DNA of 45,429 nt from Clostridia bacterium (GCA_900769665.1 CAAGHL010000071.1:1-45429), one strand, 5' to 3'; numbered from the stretch's first letter, positions 7,457-16,333 are shown. Translations and numbers: made by a program. The notes: generated by a model not told the origin, from the letters alone.

Positions 7457-8416
7457 TTCTAAGACAGTTACAAAACAACAAGGCTCTCAAACCAATTCGG
7501 TCACGTCAATTAGGTTCAAAACGTTTGAGACAGTTACAAAACAACAAGGCTCTCAAACCCTCCAATAAATCTACAAATTTTACATAACGTTTAAGACAGT
7601 TACAAAACAACAAGGCTCTCAAACAATACTGGTAATGGACTGGCGAGTATGATTGTTTAAGACAGTTACAAAACAACAAGGCTCTCAAACATTGTTTTAC
7701 CTCACTTTACCATTTTTTGAGTTTAAGACAGTTACAAAACAACAAGGCTCTCAAACAAAGTGACAACATAACAGCTGCCGATGTAAGTTTAAGACAGTTA
7801 CAAAACAACAAGGCTCTCAAACTTACAGTAATGTGCCGATGTTGAAGTATAGGTTTAAGACAGTTACAAAACAACAAGGCTCTCAAACAAGGCTAGTATT
7901 TGTTCGGCGTAGTCGCTTGTTTAAGACAGTTACAAAACAACAAGGCTCTCAAACTATTTGCTTTTGCGATGTAACTTGCCCACAGTTTAAGACAGTTACA
8001 AAACAACAAGGCTCTCAAACGCATGCGCTCATACGTGGCGCACACGGGGAGTTTAAGACAGTTACAAAACAACAAGGCTCTCAAACGATGTGGCGCAATG
8101 TACAACATACACGACGGTTTAAGACAGTTACAAAACAACAAGGCTCTCAAACCGTTGTATTGCATATGCACATGCCATTGTAGGTTTAAGACAGTTACAA
8201 AACAACAAGGCTCTCAAACTAAATTTACGGCAACATAGCGTGTCCCGAGTTTAAGACAGTTACAAAACAACAAGGCTCTCAAACCATGCCGTTGCTTTCC
8301 ACGCCGCGTATTTTGTTTAAGACAGTTACAAAACAACAAGGCTCTCAAACGTTGAGTCATTGGGCAAGATGATGTCAACCGTTTAAGACAGTTACAAAAC
8401 AACAAGGCTCTCAAAC
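7457..8416 (-). CRISPR. type II-A CRISPR array, 15 repeats and 14 spacers
   Basis: The 36-bp repeats start at 7457, 7523, 7589, 7655, 7721, 7787, 7853, 7919, 7985, 8051, 8117, 8184, 8249, 8315 and 8381. On the plus strand each begins GTTTAAGACAG and ends GGCTCTCAAAC. In crRNA sense (minus) it starts GTTTGAGAGCC, the typical II-A form. Spacers are 30 bp except one of 31 (8153-8183) and one of 29 (8220-8248). The repeat at 7457 differs at two end positions and the repeat at 7523 at one, so the trailer is at the low-coordinate end and the newest spacers lie near 8380. No spacer matched the rest of the window by eye. Confidence 0.98.
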
Positions 8417-8509
8417 CTCAAATTAAGGATAAGAGCGCACGTCGGCACGTGGTTGTTTTGTGACCCAGCAGAGCTATTGTACCACAAATTGCAGCGTTTG
8501 TACATAGCG
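8417..8509 (-). promoter_or_regulatory. CRISPR leader with array promoter and adaptation anchor
   Basis: This is the sequence between csn2 and the first repeat. In the minus-strand sense it has -35 TGTACA (8499-8504), a 17-bp spacer and -10 TACAAT (8476-8481), with a start near 8469. The leader ends in ATTTGAG directly before the first repeat. That heptamer is the leader-anchoring motif described for type II-A systems, where Cas1-Cas2 integrates new spacers. Confidence 0.8.
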
Positions 8510-9208
8510 TTAGGCAATTTCATCGTCAAAATTTTCGTGAATTTCGCACAAATCATCGGTAATGACTATTGCTCGTTCGTCGTCGATAAGCGGACGTCTG
8601 TGGTTACTCTCGAGCAAAAGCAATCCCACCTTCATAAGTCGGCAATGGTTGTACAATTGGCACAAATCTTCGTCGCTCAGCACGTCCTTCAACCCGACAA
8701 AAACGTAGCAAAAACTACCTTTCAGTTCGGTAAGAAGGTTGATGTAGCAAACAATCTTTTCCAACAAGCTGTGGTACACCGCCGCAGGTCGCACCGAGCA
8801 ACACTTAAACAAATCGTCGATGGTCAGTTCCTCGAAGTCCAGCGAAAAATCCACCGTTTGGCACAAATCGGACAAAAACGCCGCCAACTTGCAGTTGATT
8901 TCGTTAAACTCCGCCATAAAAGTGCCGTCAAGGTAGTTTCGACGCAACTTTTTGCACACCAAACCGACGATTTTCTTTTCAGCAAGGTCAAATGAAAAGT
9001 TGTTGAGCAACAATTCCCCTACTTTGTCGCCGCGGACGGAATCCAGCCCGTCCCAAAAGGAAAACTGCGACAGTCCGCCCTGAAACTCCGTCAACAAATC
9101 CGTCACGAAATTGTAGTATTCGTGCGGATTTTCGCAAATCAACAGCGTCGGGTGTTGGTCATCGAAAATAATTTTTCTTTCCAAATTAGGATGCGCCAAT
9201 GTAATCAT
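8510..9208 (-). CDS. csn2: Csn2, type II-A adaptation protein
   Basis: Csn2 forms a ring-shaped tetramer that binds double-stranded DNA ends and works with Cas1-Cas2 and Cas9 in acquiring spacers; it defines subtype II-A. The 232-aa protein is close to the usual 220. It overlaps cas2 by 4 bases and lies between cas2 and the array leader, the canonical position. The sequence (MITLAHPNLERKIIF at the start, an acidic central region, VGLLLLESNHRR near the C-terminus) fits the family loosely, as expected for a fast-evolving protein. The call rests on length, position and general resemblance. Confidence 0.88.
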   Translation of the reverse strand: MITLAHPNLERKIIFDDQHPTLLICENPHEYYNFVTDLLTEFQGGLSQFSFWDGLDSVRGDKVGELLLNNFSFDLAEKKIVGLVCKKLRRNYLDGTFMAEFNEINCKLAAFLSDLCQTVDFSLDFEELTIDDLFKCCSVRPAAVYHSLLEKIVCYINLLTELKGSFCYVFVGLKDVLSDEDLCQLYNHCRLMKVGLLLLESNHRRPLIDDERAIVITDDLCEIHENFDDEIA

Positions 9209-9531
9209 ACTTCCACTATCCTGTCCATACTGTCCAATACCACGCTTTGCTTTTCGCCAAGCATGTACTCGATGCCGTTAAATTGGTTTTCCGTCACTTC
9301 CAACAGCTCGATCAAACCTTCGGGCGGTAGATTTTGCCGTATTTTTTCCTTCAAAGCCGCACTTGTAACATTGTTTGCCACCAAGCGCGAGTAGACGGAT
9401 TTTTGCATCATAATAAACCCGGTTTTCACCAAAAATCGGCGAAACACGGCGTAGTCGTGTCTGTTCTTTTGCGTTTCTATCGGCAGGTCAAAAAATACCA
9501 TTACTCTCATAAATCTATGGTTCATCTCCAA
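9205..9531 (-). CDS. cas2: Cas2, adaptation complex subunit
   Basis: Cas2 bridges two Cas1 dimers in the spacer-integration complex. At 108 aa it has type II-A length. The core beta strand MVFFDLPIETQKNR carries the conserved Asp of the ferredoxin fold, followed by FRRFLVKTGFIMMQKSVYSR. Its start overlaps the end of cas1 by 17 bases and its end overlaps csn2 by 4. A later start at Met8 (9510) would remove the cas1 overlap, but other II-A Cas2 proteins have a similar short N-terminal extension, so the longer form is kept. Confidence 0.95.
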   Translation of the reverse strand: MEMNHRFMRVMVFFDLPIETQKNRHDYAVFRRFLVKTGFIMMQKSVYSRLVANNVTSAALKEKIRQNLPPEGLIELLEVTENQFNGIEYMLGEKQSVVLDSMDRIVEV

Positions 9532-10399
9532 ATATCACCTTTTCAGGGAAAGCCAACAAAGACATGTCGTCTTGTTCCAACGCGGCAACGACGCTCCTGA
9601 CGTATGTACGCACTACCAAATCCAGCGTTGTGCGTTTGCCGCATTGTATTGCGTTTAGGTTGAGTACGTTTGCCATTTCTCGTTTGAAGTTCGGCGCATC
9701 GTCGGGAAGCGACAACGCAAGTTCGTCCACAATGGGACGGAATGGTTCCATCATGTCGCAAGACAAATTGAATTGATTAAACTCGTTGTCGTGCCAAATA
9801 CCCAGTTGCGTAAAGTAGCCACTTGCCACAATCTCCCTATTGAACGCCGACAACAGCACTGCGTAGCCGTAGTCCAAGCACTTGTTGACAAAGCCGCCGC
9901 CGTGCCGAGTTTCGCCCTCGGGCAAAATGCAATTGAAATACACCTTGGCGGCATGCCCCTCGCGGTTGGTGCAATCGCCCTCGTCCACCTGCTCGACGTA
10001 GTAATTAAGCAATCGGCACTGTTCGCCAAAGCCGAGTTTTTGCAACAACGCCGCTTGGTTGCGTATCTTTTGCATGATGATTTCTCGCCAAACGTGCCCT
10101 TTTGCTTGATCGCTCCACTGCAACTGCTGTTTGTAGCGTTTGGACGTGTTGTGTGCGCCGTAGTAGGGGATAAGTTCCGATTGTGGATTGTTCTTTTCGT
10201 CGCAAAATATCACCTTGACGTTGTTTTTGTTAAGCTCGCACAACAGCGCTGCCGTCAAAGAAACGGCAGTGCTTTGCACGATAACGGTGTTCAACTCGTT
10301 TAGATATATCTTTTGCTCGGTTTCGCCGCGAATGACAAGGTAGTTGAGCCTTGTTTCCAACTTGCAACGAGAGCTTACAATTACTGTGCGAAATCCCAT
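9515..10399 (-). CDS. cas1: Cas1 integrase, type II-A
   Basis: Cas1 is the integrase that inserts protospacers at the leader-repeat junction. It is 294 aa, typical for II-A. The metal-binding residues can be placed: Glu147 in NREGHAAKVYF, His203 in IWHDNEFN, and Asp215 and Glu218 in CDMMEPFRP. The N-terminal beta-rich domain begins MGFRTVIVSSRCKLE. It starts 4 bases after the cas9 stop and is evidently cotranscribed. Confidence 0.97.
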   Translation of the reverse strand: MGFRTVIVSSRCKLETRLNYLVIRGETEQKIYLNELNTVIVQSTAVSLTAALLCELNKNNVKVIFCDEKNNPQSELIPYYGAHNTSKRYKQQLQWSDQAKGHVWREIIMQKIRNQAALLQKLGFGEQCRLLNYYVEQVDEGDCTNREGHAAKVYFNCILPEGETRHGGGFVNKCLDYGYAVLLSAFNREIVASGYFTQLGIWHDNEFNQFNLSCDMMEPFRPIVDELALSLPDDAPNFKREMANVLNLNAIQCGKRTTLDLVVRTYVRSVVAALEQDDMSLLAFPEKVIFGDEP

Positions 10400-10403
10400 G
10401 GCA

Positions 10404-13400
10404 TTACAGTTTCCGTGTACGTACGATCAATCCGCACGGAGATTGGTCGACAAGTCGGAAATCAACATCAGTAATATCTTTATTAAACAGTACCTTTCCA
10501 CTCATTGAACTACCGCCAACCAATTGAATATCAGCAGTTTGCGCATCGCACTTAAAGAACCTAAGTATCTGCACAATTACGTATGATTGTTCGAGCGTTG
10601 TCAAATTAGTGAACTTTTCTTTTCCGTTTTGTAAATTTTTGCCAAAAGTAACAAATGGAGATAAGTTTCCGTATTTCAAAGAAACTTTGTCTTGTTCGTT
10701 TTTTTGCAACTTTTCTACGAAACAATCGTATAAGCTTTCATTGTGAGCCTTGTCTACAACAAGCTTAACATCGCCCATACGATTGGTCTTCATTACGTAC
10801 TCGCTTGCATTTTTGTCCACAAGTCCGTTTTTGTCCATTTCCAGCAGTTTTAGCAGTTGATTTACGTATTCGTCGGTTTTATTGTCGGTAAACAGTTGTC
10901 GAGCATTGTTTGCGGTAATCCTATTTCCTGTAACACCTGTCAACCTAACCAACGAGCCGTCGTAACTTACAAGTTGGTTTTTCTTCACCTTAGGCACAAC
11001 AATCTTAACGTTACGCAATTGCAAAACGTCCGTCAAGTAGTTGTACACCGCATTTGTGTCGGTCGTTGCTCGATACGCCACCATTACGGGGATTGCCTCT
11101 ATCGTGCGTTGGGTGACACCCTTTTTGCCAAGCGAGTCCACAATGGCAAAATATGCGGTATTTTGCGACTTGTAACCGCCGTATCTTGCCGTATTAGCCA
11201 GCGGTCCGTTTGCCTTGCGCGGCGCCGTGACTGATGTATCGCCTGCGCCATACACCGTTTGGTTGTAAAACGCCCCTTTGCCGCAATACGTATACTCCGT
11301 CACGCTCATACTGCACTTGGAGTACGTCTTCTTGACCGTGGCAAGCGAGTTTTCGTCCCACGCACCCTTGACGTTGCGGGTAAACATTGTTTTTAAGTTG
11401 TAGGTGCGCCACACGTCGCCGTCCTTGCGGAATTGCGCCATAGGCGTGGTAAAGCACGCGTCGTACACGTTGCCGACAACGATATTTAGGTAGGCGTCGC
11501 GCGCATGGTGCAGGTCGTTTGTTTCGCGGCACTTGTGCAAATCGAACCTCTGCTTGAAATCCGACACGTTCTTCGCCTTACTAAACACCACCTTTGCTTG
11601 CGGATACTTGCGTTTGAGTAACTCCACTACGGCTTTTGCCGTTTGGTCGGTTATTGTCTTTTGGCGATTTATAAAGTCGTTGTAGTCGTCGTCGGTAAGA
11701 GGTGCGGTGCGCGTAAGGCGTTTGTAAGTCTTTTCGCCTATCAAGCCCTTGTCCAGTAGCAATTTCCAAAACGGCGCTTGATCGGTGAAACCTTGCGGCA
11801 ACGGATACGAGTCGGATTTTTCGGCATTTTTGCTACGCAAAACAAGTACTTTGTTGTCCAAACTGTCGTCCTTAATGTAGGTCCGCGGCAAAATATGGTC
11901 AACGTCGTATAAATCGGTGTTGAGTTGCGACAAATCTATCCGTTTGCCGGTGTACATGCACTTTCCGAGCTGACGGAAATACAAGTACAACCTTTCTTGA
12001 CGAAGGCGCATATCGCTGACGTCGTCGGATTGCAACTCGGCAACAAGCTCGTCGATATTTTCCACGCCTTTGTACTTTTCCAATAATTGTTTTTTGCGGG
12101 AAACGGTGCGCCCGTCGTTGCCTTTTATGCCGTCCTCACGCGTGACTTCCACGAATATCTTGTCGGGAGTACCGCCGAGTGCCTCAACATATTCGTCGAC
12201 GAGTTGCAACGATTGCCAAATGCCACGCTTCAACGCAGGCGAAACACGCATTGTGGCGATGTCTTCCTCGTAGGTAATCTCCGTCGATTCGCCGCTGTTT
12301 TCCTTGCGGATAAGCTCGGCGAAGTCATACCGCTCGTCGAAGATAATCTCGTTGAAGTTTTGGTTGGTGTCGTACAGCAAATCCAATATACTGCGCAGTT
12401 CGCCCGTGGATTTGTCCACCGTGCGTAGACCCGTCAGCAACTTGTCGGACAGCCGCCCGAAATTGGCAAACATCAAACCCTTCAATTGTTTTATGTATGG
12501 CGTAATGTGCGGATTGTCACCGTAGTTGCGCCGTATCAAGTCTTCCACGATACTTTTGTCAGTGTTTAACGTGTGCCAAAGAATGATGTTTTCGCAAACG
12601 CCGCCGTCCGAAGCAAGGTCTTCGTCGACAAAATCGCCGAGTATACGTTTTAGCTGTATGTAAGAAGACATGGACGCCTTGATTTCGCCGTCTTTACCCG
12701 ACAACACGACGTTTGCCCGCTCCTGCGGAGAAACAACCCCTTCACGCACCAACAAATCCACAATCGCCTTGTCCGACACCTTGGACTTGGTAAGAAACAA
12801 CTCGTTGAATATTTTCTTTTTCAACTCAACGGAAATCGCGCGGCCGTCCACTTGCAACTTGTTGATTTGATTTAGCGTGTTGAACTTTTGGTAAACAATC
12901 GAGCACTTCGGCAGTACATCCTCGCCATGCAAATAGGTACATTTGTTAGTCATGCGACGCATAAATTGCTCGTTACTTGCGGCAAGGTCAATTACCTCAT
13001 TGAAATTCCACGGTGTGATTCGTTCGTCGGATTTACGTACCGCCCAGCTGTTTTCGCCGACAAGCGGACCTACGTAATACGGTATGCGGAACCTGAACAA
13101 TGGCAATATTTGCTTTGCCATGGCTTGCGTTTCGGGGAAGGCTTCCGTCATACTTTTCACTATTTTGACAAGCTCGTCCTCGTTGACTTGGTGAGGAATA
13201 AGTCCGTTGTCGGCATGCAAAATTTTGGGCAGGAAGGTTTTGTTGTCGATTTCCGCCAAAATTTTGTCGCGAAGCTCGGTGTCGGCGCAGTCCACGGCGG
13301 CAACAATCTTTTTGACAAAGGCAAGGAAGTCCTCGTATTTACAGGGCGCAACCTTTGTTTTTGCCGATTTCTTTTTGTTGTAGCCGATGTAGTTGACGTA

Positions 13401-14438
13401 GTTTGCGCTTTCCGTCACACTGCGAAACACCTTGTTGTACATTTGCGGCGCGTAGGTTTTCAGAAAGATTTTGAGCATTGCCAAGTCTGCGGCGTGCTTG
13501 TCGTACACGGCAATCATTGCCGAAGAAATGTTGGGTTGCCCTGCAAAAAGTTTTTCAAACTTGACAAAATTGCACAGATTGCGCAAGGCTTGCAACAACA
13601 CAAAGTCGTCGCCGAACACCTCGGCAAGGGCGTCGAAGGCTTCGTCTTGCATTTCGGAAAGGGAGAAGGACTTTTCCTCTTCGTAACGCCCCTCGAACAT
13701 TGTTTTGAGCGCAAGCTTGCCGCCGCTCATCGCCTTTATTATCTCGCCCTGCGCCTTGGTAGTCTTGCCGAACAACGCTTCCAACGCCTTTTGCTTGTCG
13801 CGGATACCGCTCGGCTTCATGAGAGTATTCTTGGCTTGCTCGCACAGTTGTGTATCAAAGTACGGCACTTCATCGGCGTAGACGGCTTCGCAAGCGGTGT
13901 TGAGGTCGACAAACAACTTTTTGATGTCGCGGATGTCGCCTACGCTACCCTCAAACAGAAAGTGGCCGCGATACTTGACTATGTGATGCAGCGCAAGGTA
14001 ATACAGTCGGATGTCCGAGGCGTGACCGTTTTGCAACGCCAAACGCAAGTGGTAGATTGTAGGAAAAGCCTCGTGAAACTCTTTGTCCGTGTAGCCACTG
14101 TCGGCAAACAACGTGTTTTTGTCGGCGGACAGACATTCGTCCTTGTCGTCGACGAAAAACTGGCTGTTGTTTAGCCGTATGAAAAACTTGTCGTCGTCAA
14201 TGTACGGTGCAAACAATGCTTGCAACTGTCCCAAACGATATTTACGTCGTTCGAGACGACGTCTGGCAGTACGAAAAGAACGCCTCTCTTGAGCGGTATT
14301 TGCAGCGTCGAACAGTCTAACAGCCCAACAGTCTTTTCCGTTACTTCGACGTAAATTGTAATTTTCGTCCGTACAAGCAACGCCTACCGAATCGGTGCCT
14401 ATGTCTAAGCCAACATAAAAACTTTTGTTTTCGTTCAT
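10404..14438 (-). CDS. cas9: Cas9, type II-A RNA-guided endonuclease
   Basis: This 1344-aa Cas9 cuts both strands of target DNA with RuvC and HNH nucleases when guided by crRNA:tracrRNA. All catalytic residues are present: Asp12 (VGLDIGTDSVG), Glu764 (FVEVTRED), His848 (DVDHILP), and His978 with Asp981 (HHARDAY). An arginine-rich bridge helix (RRSFRTARRRLERRKYRLGQ) follows RuvC-I. The C-terminal PAM-interacting region ends QSPCGLIVRTRKL and lacks the RKR motif used by Streptococcus pyogenes Cas9 for NGG, so its PAM is unknown. ATG 14438 is preferred over an upstream in-frame TTG at 14462 because AAGGGGG lies 12 bases before the ATG and other Cas9 proteins start in the same place. It is first gene of cas9-cas1-cas2-csn2. 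Confidence 0.98.
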   Translation of the reverse strand: MNENKSFYVGLDIGTDSVGVACTDENYNLRRSNGKDCWAVRLFDAANTAQERRSFRTARRRLERRKYRLGQLQALFAPYIDDDKFFIRLNNSQFFVDDKDECLSADKNTLFADSGYTDKEFHEAFPTIYHLRLALQNGHASDIRLYYLALHHIVKYRGHFLFEGSVGDIRDIKKLFVDLNTACEAVYADEVPYFDTQLCEQAKNTLMKPSGIRDKQKALEALFGKTTKAQGEIIKAMSGGKLALKTMFEGRYEEEKSFSLSEMQDEAFDALAEVFGDDFVLLQALRNLCNFVKFEKLFAGQPNISSAMIAVYDKHAADLAMLKIFLKTYAPQMYNKVFRSVTESANYVNYIGYNKKKSAKTKVAPCKYEDFLAFVKKIVAAVDCADTELRDKILAEIDNKTFLPKILHADNGLIPHQVNEDELVKIVKSMTEAFPETQAMAKQILPLFRFRIPYYVGPLVGENSWAVRKSDERITPWNFNEVIDLAASNEQFMRRMTNKCTYLHGEDVLPKCSIVYQKFNTLNQINKLQVDGRAISVELKKKIFNELFLTKSKVSDKAIVDLLVREGVVSPQERANVVLSGKDGEIKASMSSYIQLKRILGDFVDEDLASDGGVCENIILWHTLNTDKSIVEDLIRRNYGDNPHITPYIKQLKGLMFANFGRLSDKLLTGLRTVDKSTGELRSILDLLYDTNQNFNEIIFDERYDFAELIRKENSGESTEITYEEDIATMRVSPALKRGIWQSLQLVDEYVEALGGTPDKIFVEVTREDGIKGNDGRTVSRKKQLLEKYKGVENIDELVAELQSDDVSDMRLRQERLYLYFRQLGKCMYTGKRIDLSQLNTDLYDVDHILPRTYIKDDSLDNKVLVLRSKNAEKSDSYPLPQGFTDQAPFWKLLLDKGLIGEKTYKRLTRTAPLTDDDYNDFINRQKTITDQTAKAVVELLKRKYPQAKVVFSKAKNVSDFKQRFDLHKCRETNDLHHARDAYLNIVVGNVYDACFTTPMAQFRKDGDVWRTYNLKTMFTRNVKGAWDENSLATVKKTYSKCSMSVTEYTYCGKGAFYNQTVYGAGDTSVTAPRKANGPLANTARYGGYKSQNTAYFAIVDSLGKKGVTQRTIEAIPVMVAYRATTDTNAVYNYLTDVLQLRNVKIVVPKVKKNQLVSYDGSLVRLTGVTGNRITANNARQLFTDNKTDEYVNQLLKLLEMDKNGLVDKNASEYVMKTNRMGDVKLVVDKAHNESLYDCFVEKLQKNEQDKVSLKYGNLSPFVTFGKNLQNGKEKFTNLTTLEQSYVIVQILRFFKCDAQTADIQLVGGSSMSGKVLFNKDITDVDFRLVDQSPCGLIVRTRKL

Positions 14439-14450
14439 TTTTTTCAAAAA

Positions 14451-14457
14451 CCCCCTT
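14451..14457 (-). promoter_or_regulatory. Shine-Dalgarno of cas9, overlapping the tracrRNA -35
   Basis: AAGGGGG in the minus-strand sense lies 12 bases before ATG 14438 and decides the start. Its last two bases overlap the tracrRNA -35 box (14456-14461) on the other strand, so the two promoter regions are interleaved. Confidence 0.6.
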
Positions 14458-14484
14458 GACAATAAATTTAATCGATGTTACAAT
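14456..14484 (+). promoter_or_regulatory. tracrRNA promoter
   Basis: A consensus -35 TTGACA (14456-14461), a 17-bp spacer and -10 TACAAT (14479-14484) predict a start near 14491, at the first base of the anti-repeat. It points away from cas9. Confidence 0.85.
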
Positions 14485-14490
14485 GAAAGC

Positions 14491-14585
14491 ACAAAACAAC
14501 AAGGCGAGTTCAAATAAAGACTTGTTCTAATCACTTGTCGCATTGGCGGCGCAGATGCTCTTTCCGTTAGGGAAGAGTTTTTTGT
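14491..14585 (+). ncRNA. tracrRNA
   Basis: About 95 nt. The anti-repeat (CAAAACAACAAGGC then GAGT then TCAAA, 14493-14514) pairs with the crRNA repeat: a 14-bp upper stem (GCCTTGTTGTTTTG in the crRNA), an asymmetric bulge (GA in crRNA against TGAG in tracrRNA), and a 5-bp lower stem. This is the geometry recognised by Cas9 and RNase III. Downstream are a nexus-like segment (about 14515-14555) and a terminator hairpin. It is divergent from cas9, and its promoter overlaps the cas9 leader on the other strand. Confidence 0.92.
14558..14583 (+). terminator. tracrRNA terminator
   Basis: CTCTTTCC, GTTA loop and GGGAAGAG form an 8-bp stem (one G-U pair) followed by six T residues and a further T-rich run. 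Confidence 0.88.
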
Positions 14586-14589
14586 TTTT

Positions 14590-14965
14590 AGCGGCGTCGA
14601 TATACGTATCGGCAGTCTGCCAGAATTTTTATGTTTCAAATCCTAATATCCTTAAATACCAAACAATCGAATGTAAAAATCAACAAACAAATCCAATCAA
14701 AACCGCACCAATATTATATCAAACGAATCGGTTGAAGTCAATACCGACTTTTTAATCTTAAACGCTTGTATTTCTTCATCCGTTTCAACTTTTTTCGTAT
14801 TTTTCCTTTACAACGACGTTCTTTTTTTACGTACACCTCTTTTTAACCTTTTTATTAAAAAAAATCTCATACGTATCGATTTTTTTACTACAAAAAAAAC
14901 AAACAAAAGTCCTCAAAAAGAAACTTAAACATCGCAAGAAATAGACGAATTTTCAAAACCGTCTA
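14590..14965. other. AT-rich intergenic stretch without a gene
   Basis: It is visibly richer in A and T than the flanking genes and shows no supported reading frame. It holds a weak hairpin (TCGGT and ACCGA followed by CTTTTT, near 14729-14752) and one copy of the ATACGTAT motif at 14869. Confidence 0.6.
14869..14891 (+). repeat. oriented ATACGTAT intergenic motif, copy 2
   Basis: ATACGTAT (14869-14876) is followed by a T run and CTAC at offsets 12-15, the same spacing and strand as the other copies. Confidence 0.55.
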
Positions 14966-15008
14966 TTGACATTACAATTAACTATGCCATAATATTCTTA
15001 GAATATTA
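14966..15008 (+). promoter_or_regulatory. GH16 operon promoter with operator-like dyad
   Basis: -35 TTGACA (14966-14971), a 16-bp spacer and -10 CATAAT (14988-14993). A perfect inverted repeat, TAATATTC-TTA-GAATATTA (14990-15008), covers the -10 and the predicted start, a common repressor-site position. The leader is about 105 nt. Confidence 0.65.
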
Positions 15009-15104
15009 TTACCCTGTAATTTTTGTCGAAGCTCACCATACTTTTGAGATAAATTGTTACATCTACGACATACAACGGCAAAAAATGCACACTCTACGAG
15101 AGAC

Positions 15105-16277
15105 ATGAAAACAATTACTAAATTACTTTGCATACTAACCGCACTGATTTTGACCATCGGCTGCGGCGGTTGTTTTGTGCAAACCCCGCAAAAACTAACG
15201 ATAAACAAAGCCCTGCTGAGCCTCGATGTGGGACAAAGCGAGCAATTACACGTAACCTCGCCAACTACGTCGACAATAACATGGATCAGTTCCTCGGAGG
15301 ACATCGCAAGAGTGTCGGACAACGGAATTGTCCTTGCCTTGGCAGAGGGCAATGCAACCGTGACGGCGTACGACGGAACAACCATGGCAAGTTGTCAAGT
15401 TACCGTATCGCCGAAAAAAGACATAATTCCCGACGATCCCGCACCCATCGATCCGTACAAAAAAGACGGATTTAAGTTGACATTCCACGATGAATTTGAC
15501 AGCGAAACGTTAGACCTTACAAAATGGGGCTACCAAGTAGGCACGCAAGACTACTACCAAGATGCATACGGCGCGGCCTACTGGGGAAACAGCGAATTGC
15601 AGTACTACACCGACGGCGGTAATGTTTCGGTAAGCGACGGCACATTAAAAATCACCGCGCGCAAGGAAAACGCAGGTGACCGCGAGTACACCTCCTCACG
15701 CATAGTAACACGCGACAACTTCAGCCAAACCTACGGTTACTTCGAAGCACGCATAAAGTTGCCTTCCGGCAGTGGCATGTGGCCGGCATTTTGGATGATG
15801 CCGCAACCCACCGCAAACAACGGCACAAACAACGAATACGGCGGTTGGGCTGCATGCGGAGAAATAGACATAATGGAAAACCGCGGCAGAGTCCTCGACA
15901 GAATCGACACCACCATTCACTACGGCGGACCGTGGCCAAACAACAAATTGACAGGTAGTTCCGTCAAGTTGGATACCCCGGTGACCGAATGGCACACCTA
16001 TGCATTGGAATGGACTCACGAGAAAATCAGCTGGTTTGTAGACGGCAATATCGTGTACAGCGTTTCTTCCGACGTGTACTTCTCCACCGCGTCCGACAGT
16101 CCGTCGGCACCGTTTGACAAACCTTTCTACATCATACTGAATCTTGCCGTAGGCGGCACGTACGATCCGCAAGGCACACAGGAATTTTTGCAAGCAAACA
16201 ATTTCGTCAGTGCCACAATGGAAGTAGACTACGTACGCGCTTACCAACGATTGGATTACCTAAGTCAACACGTGTAA
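15105..16277 (+). CDS. secreted GH16 endo-beta-glucanase lipoprotein
   Basis: This 390-aa protein has a signal peptide with lipobox ending at Cys20 (LTIGC), so it is probably anchored to the outer face of the membrane. A bacterial Ig-like (BIG2-type) domain spans about residues 28-103, followed by a linker and a GH16 catalytic domain from about 120. The active-site motif GEIDIMEN places the nucleophile Glu253, Asp255 and acid/base Glu258; FWMMP and the C-terminal MEVDYVRAYQ are typical of laminarinase-type GH16 enzymes, which cut beta-1,3 or mixed-linkage glucans. Exact substrate is not readable. ATG 15105 is chosen over ATG-like starts upstream because it begins the signal peptide; the ribosome site (GAGAGAC) is weak. 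The next gene follows at 71 bp. Confidence 0.9.
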   Translation: MKTITKLLCILTALILTIGCGGCFVQTPQKLTINKALLSLDVGQSEQLHVTSPTTSTITWISSSEDIARVSDNGIVLALAEGNATVTAYDGTTMASCQVTVSPKKDIIPDDPAPIDPYKKDGFKLTFHDEFDSETLDLTKWGYQVGTQDYYQDAYGAAYWGNSELQYYTDGGNVSVSDGTLKITARKENAGDREYTSSRIVTRDNFSQTYGYFEARIKLPSGSGMWPAFWMMPQPTANNGTNNEYGGWAACGEIDIMENRGRVLDRIDTTIHYGGPWPNNKLTGSSVKLDTPVTEWHTYALEWTHEKISWFVDGNIVYSVSSDVYFSTASDSPSAPFDKPFYIILNLAVGGTYDPQGTQEFLQANNFVSATMEVDYVRAYQRLDYLSQHV

Positions 16278-16305
16278 ATACAAACCACCCTACTTAACTC
16301 GACAA

Positions 16306-16324
16306 AACGGAGAAAAACTCCGTT
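16306..16324 (+). promoter_or_regulatory. intercistronic hairpin
   Basis: AACGGAG, AAAAA loop and CTCCGTT form a perfect 7-bp stem between the GH16 gene and the next. With no T tract it is more likely an mRNA-stability or processing element than a terminator. It might allow different expression of the two genes. Confidence 0.4.
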
Positions 16325-16333
16325 AATATATCC

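Noticed and set aside
7506..8414. Several repeat-rich open frames on both strands
   Set aside because: They are translations of CRISPR repeats and spacers; repeat spacing and leader show the array.
12888..14174. 428-codon open frame on the plus strand
   Set aside because: Antisense to the highly conserved part of cas9; no ribosome site and composition mirrors cas9.
10404..14462. Longer cas9 form starting at TTG 14462
   Set aside because: The extra eight residues precede the Shine-Dalgarno-supported ATG 14438 and are not seen in other Cas9 proteins.
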